Of a stretch of DNA of 17,313 bases, positions 7,670 through 14,153 are shown piece after piece. This stretch comes from DTFZ01 sp050260375 (lineage in GTDB: Bacteria; Bacillota; Clostridia; Christensenellales; SZUA-584): the NCBI GenBank assembly GCA_050260375.1, contig JBLNCA010000028.1, positions 1-17,313 on the forward strand. The letters are read 5' to 3'. Position 1 is the first letter of the stretch. Every line of letters starts with the position of its first letter. The position numbers were made by a program, and so were the translations under genes. The notes below the pieces were generated by a model. The model was not told where the DNA came from and searched no databases. It saw only the letters and a program-made list of their open reading frames with translations.

Positions 7670-7801
7670 ATGAACCAGGATACTCAAAGTCAAAACAATG
7701 CGATAATGGATGAGATATATCACACCATAAATCTGCTGTATTATTATTTTTTTACAAGGCGGGCGCGGGGACCCGCCCCTATAGTTTGTCGGGAAGAATG
7801 A
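7670..7801 (+). CDS. Putative 43-residue small ORF, 3' end made of repeat DNA
   Basis: An ATG at 7670 follows CTGGAGTG by several bases. Residues 1-30 are polar then aromatic (INLLYYYFFTR), resembling a small membrane-associated peptide. From about codon 31 the frame runs through a GC-rich palindromic repeat (about 7759-7785) and stops at TGA 7799-7801. Either the repeat landed in a small gene and changed its tail, or the frame is fortuitous. Confidence 0.25.
   Translation: MNQDTQSQNNAIMDEIYHTINLLYYYFFTRRARGPAPIVCREE
7759..7785. repeat. GC-rich palindromic intergenic repeat
   Basis: GGCGGGCGCGGGGACCCGCC can fold around GCGGG/CCCGC, and the reverse complement begins with TAGGGGCGGGTCC. A related GC-rich motif, GTAGGGGCGACC, appears at about 16957. 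Short repeats of this type are scattered in many clostridial genomes. It marks the visible change from AT-rich to GC-richer sequence. The gap from here to the flavodoxin start shows no gene. Confidence 0.45.
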
Positions 7802-7993
7802 AGGGGCTTGTTATGCCTCGTTCGCTTTGTGCCCAAAGGCAAAGGAAAAGGTTTCTTATATATTTCCTGCAGCGCTTGTAATATTATGCGTTTGATTATA
7901 TATTTAACATATGCAATAACTATCATAATATGGCAGCATAAACTTTAGGCCCCAGTGAGGCTGCGAGGCTTTTCGGGGCGGAAAGAGGCAACG

Positions 7994-8461
7994 GTGAACG
8001 TAGGTATAATAGTGTATTCACAGACGGGCAACACGCTTTCAGTAGCAAAGAGGCTAAAAGACGCGCTGGAAGCAAAAGGGCTGCAAGCCGCGGTCGAGCG
8101 GGTGACTATCGAGGGCGAAAAACTGACGAACGAGCCTATAATAATAACGTCAGCGCCCGACGCTGCGAAATACGACGCGCTCGTATTCGCGTCGCCGGTG
8201 ATGGCGTTTTCGCTTTGCCCCGTAATGAAACAGTATTTAAAGCAGCTTCCCGATCTTAAGGGCAAAAAGGCCGGGTGCTTTGTTACGCAGGGGCTGCCGT
8301 ATGACTGGATGGGAGGCAGCCGTGCTATAAGGATTATGAGCGCGGCGCTCAAGGACAAGGGGGCCGAGGTCGCCGCGACAGGCATAGTACACTGGAAGAA
8401 TGAAACGGCGCGCGAGGAGCAGGCAGCCAAAACGGTGGAGGCATTGTGCGCTGCGCTATAA
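7994..8461 (+). CDS. Flavodoxin family protein
   Basis: 155 residues from a GTG start at 7994, preceded by AGAGG. An upstream GTG at 7955 in the same frame has no ribosome binding site and would add 13 atypical residues. The N-terminus MNVGIIVYSQTGNT is the beta-strand plus FMN phosphate-binding loop (Ser9 to Thr14). The segment VFASPVMAFSLCPVMKQYL corresponds to the second flavin-contact loop, and the length fits a short-chain flavodoxin-like fold. Such proteins carry electrons or act as NAD(P)H-dependent quinone or FMN enzymes, and the partner is unknown here. It is the first gene of a same-strand set, with satD starting 50 nt downstream. Confidence 0.75.
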   Translation: MNVGIIVYSQTGNTLSVAKRLKDALEAKGLQAAVERVTIEGEKLTNEPIIITSAPDAAKYDALVFASPVMAFSLCPVMKQYLKQLPDLKGKKAGCFVTQGLPYDWMGGSRAIRIMSAALKDKGAEVAATGIVHWKNETAREEQAAKTVEALCAAL

Positions 8462-8511
8462 TAGCGGCTTTGCTTTAAGTTGTGACGGATACTTTAGAGA
8501 GGGACATAAAT

Positions 8512-9171
8512 ATGAGCGTTTTTCTGGTTGTAATAGCGGACGTAATAAACTCGCGCATCTTAAGGGACAAGGCGGATATAAGCGAACGTTTGCGCGTTGT
8601 GAACGGCGAAGCGCAAAGCGGGCTGCTCGTGCCGTTCAAGTGCCTGAGAGGCGACGAGATAGAGGCCGTGCTGGATTCGGGCGGCTTTGTAAAGGCCGTG
8701 CGCACACTGAAATACCGCCTGCGCCCTCTTAAGTTGCGCATGGGGCTGGGGCTCGGCACGCTGGACACTGAAGGAGCGCTACCGGACGACCCGTTTGCGC
8801 TGAACGGCGAAGCGTTTTTCGCGGCAAGAAAAGCGCTTGACAGCATAAATGGCTCGAAAGGGGAGCAGGAAACGATTGCGCTGTGCGTGCAGGGCGCAGG
8901 AAGCGGCGCGGACATTGAAACTTGGAACATGGTGCTGAGGCTGTATTGCAGCGTGCTCGGGCGGTGGAACGACGCTCAGTGGGACGCCGTGATGGAATAC
9001 GAAAGACAGGGCGTTATATCCGGCGCGGCGGACAGGCTCGGCAGGCTGTACCAGAGCGTGCAGCGCTCGCTGGGCAGGGCGAGATGGGACGCCGTGAGCG
9101 ATTGCGAAGCGTGGATGGCGCGGAGGATGGCGGAGCTTGCCGATGCCGTGAGCGCGGCCGGCGGCAGATAA
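8512..9171 (+). CDS. SatD family protein
   Basis: 219 residues from ATG 8512 (GAGAGGG eight bases upstream). A GTG at 8482 in the same frame is less likely. The N-terminal half has ADVINSR near residue 9, VNG at 30 and FKCLRGDEIEAVL at 42-54, matching SatD, first named from a Streptococcus mutans acid-tolerance and secretion operon. The C-terminal part (about 150-205) is helical, with a DRLGRLYQSVQRSLGRARW segment that could be a helix-turn-helix. The biochemical function is not known. SatD genes often sit beside a DUF3307 membrane protein gene, as here, where they are separated by repeat arrays. Confidence 0.7.
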   Translation: MSVFLVVIADVINSRILRDKADISERLRVVNGEAQSGLLVPFKCLRGDEIEAVLDSGGFVKAVRTLKYRLRPLKLRMGLGLGTLDTEGALPDDPFALNGEAFFAARKALDSINGSKGEQETIALCVQGAGSGADIETWNMVLRLYCSVLGRWNDAQWDAVMEYERQGVISGAADRLGRLYQSVQRSLGRARWDAVSDCEAWMARRMAELADAVSAAGGR

Positions 9172-9195
9172 ACACGAGCATGATCGGTGCGAAAC

Positions 9196-9296
9196 AGCCA
9201 AAAACGGTTGCAATGCATATATGCAACCGAATACGGTTGTATATTTGCGACGTAGCCGAAAACGGTTGCAAAACTGTGATGTAGCCGAAAACGGCT
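9196..9296 (+). repeat. Four-copy dyad array with exact 29-nt period
   Basis: A 14-nt dyad (consensus AGCCGAAAACGGTT, arms AGCCG and CGGYT around AAAA) starts at 9196, 9225, 9254 and 9283, always 29 nt apart. The 15-nt segments between are variable. CGGTTGCA at 9205-9212 and TGCAACCG at 9222-9229 also form an 8-bp stem between copies 1 and 2. It begins just after the satD stop. The short core and internal symmetry argue against a CRISPR. It may be a protein-binding array, an RNA hairpin series or a REP-type element. Confidence 0.75.
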
Positions 9297-9300
9297 TATT

Positions 9301-9430
9301 GGGGCCCCCATAAAGCCGAAGCTTTATGGGGTGAAAACACGGGGTCCCCAAAAAGACGTGAGGCTTTATGGGGTGAAAACACGGGGTCCCCAAAAAGACG
9401 TGAGGTTTTTTGGGGTATTAATACGGGGGT
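9301..9430 (+). repeat. Three-unit hairpin tandem array (40/42/42 nt)
   Basis: Units begin at 9301, 9341 and 9383 with GGGGYCCCC, and a partial fourth begins at 9425. Each unit folds into a stem. Unit 1 is perfect (CCCCATAAAGC with GCTTTATGGGG), unit 3 pairs CCCCAAAAA with TTTTTGGGG, and unit 2 has the left arm of unit 3 with the right arm of unit 1 and one A-A mismatch. The GGGGGT that starts the partial fourth unit is the ribosome binding site of the DUF3307 gene. Confidence 0.8.
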
Positions 9431-9435
9431 AAATA

Positions 9436-10206
9436 ATGTTTGTATCGGTGTTCGCACTGGCGCTGACGGCGCATATTGTCAGCGATTTCCTTTTGCAGAC
9501 CGACCGCATGGCGCGAAAAAAAGAAGACATTAAAGAAAAAGGCGCGTGGTGCGCGCTGCTTGCGCATACCGCGCTAACGTTTGTTTTGGCTGCGGCTGCG
9601 CTGTATTTGCGCAGCGGAGGCTGGCTGCCGCTCGCGGGTGCGGCGTTCATTGCGGCCTCGCACCTTGGCGTCGACGTTCTCAAGGGCAGTATAGACATTA
9701 AAAAGCACCGCACGGCTGCGTTCGTACTGGACCAGCTGCTGCACCTCGCGGCAATAGCGGCCGCGGCACTGATAGTATCGCAGTATGCGGACGCGCCCGG
9801 GTATTACGACGCCTTAAAATCGCCGCTTGCCTTGCCCGGCTGGAGCGCTGAAGCGGATAAAGCGGTATGGACGGCGGCGACTGCTATAGCCTGCGTATGG
9901 GGAGGCGCACACGTGATACGGCTGCTGCTCAGCGACCTGAATATCGACCTTGCGGACGCTTCGCAGGACCCAAAAGCCGCACACGCGGGCAAGTGGATAG
10001 GCATGCTCGAGCGCATGACGCTAATAATACTGATACCGCTTGGGCAATGGGCTGCGGTGGGGCTGCTGCTTACCGCGAAGTCGATAGCGAGGCACCGCAA
10101 CCTCGACAAGCAAAACTACGCGGAATACTACCTTGTGGGTACACTGCTGAGCTTTATTACTGCTATTGCGGGCGGGCTCGTGATATCCGGCATATGGGCG
10201 GGCTGA
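9436..10206 (+). CDS. DUF3307 family membrane protein
   Basis: 256 residues with about seven hydrophobic segments. The N-terminal signature AHIVSDFLLQTDRMARKK (12-29) and the HLGVDVLKG-type segment near residue 75 are the usual DUF3307 marks: a polar-lined membrane helix with His and Asp, then basic residues. The C-terminal half carries further helices and a LAKSIARH-like segment (LLTAKSIARHRNLD) before the last one. The start is ATG 9436, with GGGGGT at 9425-9430 supplied by the repeat array. It neighbours satD upstream and an esterase gene 33 nt downstream on the same strand. The function is unknown, although recurrent pairing with SatD suggests a joint role at the membrane. Confidence 0.75.
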   Translation: MFVSVFALALTAHIVSDFLLQTDRMARKKEDIKEKGAWCALLAHTALTFVLAAAALYLRSGGWLPLAGAAFIAASHLGVDVLKGSIDIKKHRTAAFVLDQLLHLAAIAAAALIVSQYADAPGYYDALKSPLALPGWSAEADKAVWTAATAIACVWGGAHVIRLLLSDLNIDLADASQDPKAAHAGKWIGMLERMTLIILIPLGQWAAVGLLLTAKSIARHRNLDKQNYAEYYLVGTLLSFITAIAGGLVISGIWAG

Positions 10207-10239
10207 GAAATGTATATACGTTAACAGGAGAGATATAAA

Positions 10240-11031
10240 ATGGCATTTATGCATTGTAACTTTTATTCGCAGTCGTTAAAGACGATGACGGACATAGGGG
10301 TGCTTATACCGTCGCCCGAAGCGGGAGAAGAATATTTCAGGCTGGGCGTAAAGTTCCAGACGCTGTACGCTTTTCACGGGGCGTACGGCGGGTGGTCCGA
10401 CTGGCTGTTTAAGAGCAACATCGAGCGTTGGGCGCAGAAGAACAAGCTCGCCGTGGTAATGCCAAGCGTCGGCAACAGCTTTTATCAGGATATGAGCAGA
10501 GGCGAGAGGTATCTAACATATGTGACGGAAGAGCTTATAGCCTTCGCGCAGACGGTGTTTCCGCTGTCTACTAAGCGGGAGGACAGCTTTACGGGCGGGC
10601 TTTCTATGGGCGGTTACGGAGCGCTTAAAGTTGCGCTTACAAAGCCCGAGCAGTTCTCGTGCGCCATCAGCATATCGGGTGCGCTGGACGTCGCGGAGTT
10701 GTTTAAGTATACACGCATGGGAGAGGAAGCGGACCCGTTCCGCCCGTGGGACATATTCGAAGACCCGAACCGCCTTGAGGGCACGGACGCAGACATATAT
10801 CACCTGATAAAAACGCTTAAAAGCGAGGGCCGGCCGCTGCCGAAGATGTTTATAAGCTGCGGCACCGAGGACTTTTTGTATCACGTCAACACCGGCGCGC
10901 GTGACAAGCTTAAAGCGCTGGGCGTGGACTTATGCTACGAGGAACACCCGGGTACGCACGACTGGGATTATTTTGGCCCGAATATGGAGCGCGCGATAAG
11001 CTGGCTGCCTCTCAAAAGCGGCTACGTATGA
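10240..11031 (+). CDS. Esterase family alpha/beta hydrolase (EstA/esterase D-like)
   Basis: 263 residues, AGGAGAG at 10226-10232 before the ATG. There is no signal peptide, so it is cytoplasmic. The triad is readable: nucleophile Ser122 in GGLSMGGYG, acid Asp211 in CGTEDFLY, base His240 in HPGTHDWDY. The oxyanion segment HGAYGGWSDW lies at 46-55. This layout is that of the esterase D / tributyrin esterase / feruloyl-esterase-like family, which hydrolyses short acyl esters. The clade is active on acetylated sugars or S-formylglutathione in various bacteria, and the substrate here cannot be told. It is the last large gene of the flavodoxin-satD-DUF3307 set. Confidence 0.85.
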   Translation: MAFMHCNFYSQSLKTMTDIGVLIPSPEAGEEYFRLGVKFQTLYAFHGAYGGWSDWLFKSNIERWAQKNKLAVVMPSVGNSFYQDMSRGERYLTYVTEELIAFAQTVFPLSTKREDSFTGGLSMGGYGALKVALTKPEQFSCAISISGALDVAELFKYTRMGEEADPFRPWDIFEDPNRLEGTDADIYHLIKTLKSEGRPLPKMFISCGTEDFLYHVNTGARDKLKALGVDLCYEEHPGTHDWDYFGPNMERAISWLPLKSGYV

Positions 11032-11146
11032 CGGCGCGGGTGCGCGGCGTGAAAAACTCCGCCGCCGGATACAGCGTTTGTTTTTCTAATGCATTCCCCG
11101 GATTTGACCGATATATATCATAGAAACGAAATCTGGGGGGTAGAGC

Positions 11147-11254
11147 ATGCGTAAGTATAAACGGGTGGGGATGCGTGAAAAGAAACGGAAGCGCATGACG
11201 CTTTTCAGGAACCTTGAGCGGCTGGCAGGAAAGGTCTATCAGATGGTAGCCTGA
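11147..11254 (+). CDS. 35-residue highly basic small ORF
   Basis: The ATG at 11147 follows a G-rich leader (CTGGGGGG, about five bases before). The product is dense in Lys and Arg (REKKRKRM near residue 11), followed by an amphipathic helix (LFRNLERLAGKVYQ). It ends 26 nt before a strong terminator, which supports a real transcript end here. It could be a small nucleic-acid-binding peptide. I do not recognise the family, and a chance ORF remains possible. Confidence 0.4.
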   Translation: MRKYKRVGMREKKRKRMTLFRNLERLAGKVYQMVA

Positions 11255-11280
11255 TTTGCCGGGCTTATTAATGCTTATAT

Positions 11281-11314
11281 AAAGACGCGTATCATTGCGG
11301 ATATGCGTCTTTTT
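11281..11314 (+). terminator. Rho-independent terminator
   Basis: AAAGACGCGTATC (11281-11293) pairs with GATATGCGTCTTT (11300-11312) in a 13-bp stem with one G-T pair, loop ATTGCG, and T residues to 11314. It ends the + strand gene set. Confidence 0.75.
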
Positions 11315-11319
11315 GTTGC

Positions 11320-11360
11320 TGTCATACTGAGGAAGGGTAACGCCCCGAAGAATCGCGAGG
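11320..11360. repeat. Degenerate TGTCAT(T/A)CTGAG-type repeat
   Basis: TGTCATACTGAGG followed by CCCGAAGAATC resembles one arm of a dispersed inverted repeat (TGTCATTCTGAG...GAAGAATC) common in clostridial intergenic DNA. A second, more complete copy lies at 17023-17098. Confidence 0.4.
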
Positions 11361-11416
11361 TTTTCGCTATAGTGGAGGGATAACAGCAAAATACGGGGGA
11401 TTTCTTTGCAAGCCGT

Positions 11417-11510
11417 CAGGCTAAAGCCTTCACACAAAGGGGACGGAATGGCACTTAGGTAGGGGAGCTTCAGGCTGAAGCCTTCTTGCTAAAGCGGATG
11501 GAATTACAGG
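11417..11510. repeat. Two imperfect direct repeats, 54-nt offset
   Basis: CAGGCTAAAGCCTTC at 11417 recurs as CAGGCTGAAGCCTTC at 11471. Both are followed by an AAAGSGGAYGGAAT-like stretch. Each copy contains a small dyad (AGGCT/AGCCT). The second copy overlaps the stop codon of the GNAT gene. Confidence 0.5.
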
Positions 11511-12064
11511 TATAACCTCACCACGTAGAACTCTTCGTTTTCTTCCGGTATATCAAATTCATCCGCTATCTCAAACCCGGCCTTTAAGTACATATCGAGC
11601 GGGCCGTGGTAATGCATTGCGCATGTTTGCTCGCCTTTGAGAGGGTACGCTTCTATATAGTCGTACTTTCCCTTTGCGCTGTCTATAACAGCTTGCAGAA
11701 GGCGGGTGGCTATGCCCTTGCCGCGATAGGCGTGCGCTATGGTGAAGCAGACGACGGAGCATACGCCCGGCTCTCCTTGCCTTATATGACGCATATAGTT
11801 TTCGCGCGGCCCTGCGTTAACCCAACCTACGGCCTCGCCGCCGAGGTACGCAATATACCCGCGCATTCTGCCGCTCTCTATAGCCCGTTTTGCGTACTCG
11901 CGGTTCATGGAAGGCGTGCGCGCCAACCACTCGGAGCTGTCGATATAGAAAAAACAGCAGTAGCAGCCTGCCCAATCGGGATTGTCCGAAAACGCGGGGC
12001 CGTCAAAGAACGCAAGGAAATCGTCCGCAAGCTCAGGGGAAAGAGGTTTGATAACGAGTTCCAT
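11504..12064 (-). CDS. GNAT family N-acetyltransferase
   Basis: 186 residues, GAGGTG five bases before the ATG. The acetyl-CoA pyrophosphate-binding motif is AHAYRGKGIATRLL (110-123), matching the R/Q-X-X-G-X-G/A pattern, preceded by the beta-strand VCFTI and followed by a helix. The EAYPLKG segment (138-144) and YHGPLDMYLKAGFEIADEF are typical of a clostridial GNAT subgroup, as is the Cys-rich WAGCYCCFFY near residue 31. It acetylates an amine of unknown identity in the cytoplasm. It is a lone minus-strand gene, convergent with the + strand set across the 11281 terminator. Confidence 0.8.
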   Translation of the reverse strand: MELVIKPLSPELADDFLAFFDGPAFSDNPDWAGCYCCFFYIDSSEWLARTPSMNREYAKRAIESGRMRGYIAYLGGEAVGWVNAGPRENYMRHIRQGEPGVCSVVCFTIAHAYRGKGIATRLLQAVIDSAKGKYDYIEAYPLKGEQTCAMHYHGPLDMYLKAGFEIADEFDIPEENEEFYVVRLYL

Positions 12065-12212
12065 AATAACACCTCAATACATATTTTTTCCGATAAACCA
12101 TTATATCATTGCGCGCGGCGGGAGGGAAGAAGCGGAGCGCCTCCCGCACATTATAACGTATTAATACGGGGCTTTCGGCAAGCCGTGAGCTTGATAGGGC
12201 ATAATACGTGTA

Positions 12213-12595
12213 GGTGGTAAGCAAATCATGGTAACACCTCATCAGTCGCCTATCGGCGACAGCTTCACCGCCCTGGGGTCCCCGGCGAACAAAGTTCGTT
12301 GGGGTGGGTAAAGGGGAAGCTATATTCATAACAGAATTTTATGGCAAGTCTCGAGGCTTGTAGGGCGTAGATATGTGCTTTATAAACTGTGAGCAATAAA
12401 GGCCTTCTCCTCGAGGAGAAGGTGGCCCGCACTAAGCTGTCAGCCTCTAATATAAGCCAAGCAAATTGGTGCGGGGCGGATGAGGTGGCAAGCTTACCCA
12501 TGGCAGCACCTCATCAGTCGCCTACTGGCGACAGCTTCCTCGTCTGGGGTCCCCTGGCGAACAAAGTTCGTTGGGGTGGATAAAGGGGAAGCCAT
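12213..12595. repeat. Composite repeat: two direct ~112-nt copies flanking an inverted one
   Basis: Copy A (about 12213-12324) and copy B (about 12485-12596) are direct repeats 272 nt apart. They share CACCTCATCAGTCGCC, a GTCGCC/GGCGAC hairpin, and GGGGTCCCC..CGAACAAAGTTCG..GGGGTG. Between them, at about 12401-12488, lies a block in the opposite orientation with the perfect 20-bp palindrome CCTTCTCCTCGAGGAGAAGG (12403-12422), CCCGCAC/GTGCGGG arms and GATGAGGTG. That last motif pairs with the CACCTCATC of copy B (12479-12487 with 12507-12515). No gene is seen between 12065 and 12680. Confidence 0.75.
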
Positions 12596-12680
12596 ATGTC
12601 CAAAGTCATGTGGCTTGGGCTATCGTTGCTAATTAAAAATCGAACAGCATTTTTCCCGGCATGCGAGGAAACCGTTAAGC

Positions 12681-13994
12681 TTAGGGGGACGGGCTTTCCG
12701 GCGTGATGGGAGATACAGAAGCAGGAGCCGGGCTTTCGGGATTTTCCACAGGCGCAGATGCCAGAGCTTCGGAATTTGCGGGCGAAGTCTGAGGGCTTTC
12801 TTGCGGCCCGGGGTTATTTAACCCCTCGCCATCGGGTTCCGGCGCATCTTCCGGGTCGGAATCTTTATCCTTATCTTTGCCCGTGTCCTGCGGCGGGGTG
12901 TGGGCAAGAACGTATTTTATATCGTGCTTTTTGTCTATTTCTATATCCTCGCCGAATATCTCTTTTACAAGATCGGCCTTTGCCTGCTGGTCCAGCAAAT
13001 AGAAGTATACGCCGTACGCCCAGTGGTATTCGCCTTTGAGCACGTGCCTGTGGATATTGTCTAAGTCGTCAAAGCCCGAGAAGAATATGCCGAGCGCGCA
13101 TATCTGCTCAAACGTCAGGTTGGTATACACCATATCCTTTAGCGAATCGTATATCGGGCCTATGTTCTCTATCTTGCCGTTTTGCTTAAGCGTTTTCAGC
13201 ACCGCTACCAGCATCCGCTGCTGGCGCTCCTGGCGTTCCACATCCTTGCTGTTGCCGATGCCTTTTCGCAGGCGGCAGTAGGTCAGCACCTGCTCGCCGT
13301 TCAGAAGCTGGTACCCCTTATTTAACGTGATGCCGTCAAGCGACGCGCTTACGTCCACATCATAATACACGCCGCCGATGGCGTCGACGAGCGCTTTTAA
13401 ACCGTCCATGTCAACGGCCACGTAATAGTTTACGGGCAGTCCGCCGAAAACGCCGCTTATAGTATCGCAGGCGTTCAAAAAGCCATTGTGGCACATGCCT
13501 CCGCCGAAATACGCCGCGGAATTGACCTTGTAAAGCTTGCCCGTAGCGTTGGTGACCGTAACGTAGCTGTCACGCGGCACCGTTATCATATCGACTCTTT
13601 TTTTGTCAAAGTCGATACTGACGAGCAGCATGGTATCGGTGCGAAAATCCTCTCTTGTGCCGTCTTCTTCACGTTCGGTGTTGCTGTCCATGCCAAGCAC
13701 GAGTATGTTGACGCGGTCGGTCCTGAATTCGTCGCGCAGGCTGGGCTGGGTAGTTTTAACGGGCGTAGACCCAGGCCCCGCGGGCGGCGTTGCCGTCACG
13801 TGGGAAGCAGCCTGAGTATTAAACGCTGCTTTGGGATTTATGACGGTGCGGTATATGAAAAGTCCGACAATAATGAGCGCAGCAGTAATCACCGCAAACA
13901 AAGAAAGCTTAAGCGCCTTCTTTACAGTCATCGTTTTAAACCAGTATACGATTCTGTTTTTCAGCATGTGTAATCTGTACTTCATTTTCCGCAA
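12681..13994 (-). CDS. LytR-CpsA-Psr (LCP) family cell-wall polymer ligase
   Basis: 437 residues from a TTG at 13994. ATG 13985 is an equally good start and neither has a strong ribosome binding site. There is a cytoplasmic basic start, one membrane helix (about 28-48), a Thr/Pro-rich linker (60-85) and an extracellular LCP domain (about 95-300). The domain shows NILVLGMDSN, DFRTDTMLLVSID, the Arg of TVPRDSYV, and CRLRKGIGNSKDVERQERQ (240-258), whose Arg and Asp residues bind the polyprenyl pyrophosphate. LCP enzymes transfer teichoic acids or other glycopolymers to peptidoglycan. The tail (about 364-437) is Asp, Pro, Ser and Glu rich and of low complexity, probably reaching through the wall. 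It is transcribed alone from the promoter at 14030-14057. Confidence 0.9.
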   Translation of the reverse strand: MRKMKYRLHMLKNRIVYWFKTMTVKKALKLSLFAVITAALIIVGLFIYRTVINPKAAFNTQAASHVTATPPAGPGSTPVKTTQPSLRDEFRTDRVNILVLGMDSNTEREEDGTREDFRTDTMLLVSIDFDKKRVDMITVPRDSYVTVTNATGKLYKVNSAAYFGGGMCHNGFLNACDTISGVFGGLPVNYYVAVDMDGLKALVDAIGGVYYDVDVSASLDGITLNKGYQLLNGEQVLTYCRLRKGIGNSKDVERQERQQRMLVAVLKTLKQNGKIENIGPIYDSLKDMVYTNLTFEQICALGIFFSGFDDLDNIHRHVLKGEYHWAYGVYFYLLDQQAKADLVKEIFGEDIEIDKKHDIKYVLAHTPPQDTGKDKDKDSDPEDAPEPDGEGLNNPGPQESPQTSPANSEALASAPVENPESPAPASVSPITPESPSP

Positions 13995-14029
13995 TATTAT
14001 ACCATTAGATACAAATAATTATACCATTC

Positions 14030-14057
14030 ATTATACTTCTTTTTTTTGCAGTGTAAA
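14030..14057 (-). promoter_or_regulatory. Sigma A-type promoter of the LCP gene
   Basis: On the minus strand TTTACA (14057-14052), a 16-nt spacer and TATAAT (14035-14030) form a good vegetative promoter. Two more TATAAT boxes lie downstream at 14023-14018 and 13996-14001 within a repeated AATGGTATAAT (22 nt apart), without clear -35 partners. The leader to the start codon is about 30-40 nt. Confidence 0.55.
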
Positions 14058-14084
14058 GGAAAAAAGAAAAATGTTGTATATAAG

Positions 14085-14123
14085 AAAAACTGCCGAAGGC
14101 TTTGAGATCCCTTGGCAGTTTTA
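14085..14123 (-). terminator. Terminator of the PadR-SDR operon
   Basis: Read on the minus strand, AAAACTGCC (14123 down to about 14114) pairs with GGCAGTTTT (about 14094 down to 14086) and runs into TTTTTCTT. An inner AAGG/CCTT extends the stem. It lies just after the stop of the last operon gene and ahead of the LCP promoter. It could work in both directions. Confidence 0.65.
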
Positions 14124-14153
14124 AAAGCTGTTTTATTGCCGGGTAAGAATGCA

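Noticed and set aside
8475..9393. Long minus-strand open frames opposite satD and the arrays
   Set aside because: They are low-complexity shadows of the GC-rich satD coding frame, with no family resemblance and no ribosome binding sites.
9196..9430. CRISPR-like appearance of the two tandem arrays
   Set aside because: The repeated core of the first array is only 14 nt and symmetrical, the units of the second array are themselves near-identical without unique spacers, and no cas gene is near.
13996..14001. Leaderless transcription of the LCP gene from the TATAAT next to its start
   Set aside because: A better promoter with a TTTACA -35 box lies upstream at 14030-14057, and the near box has no -35 partner.
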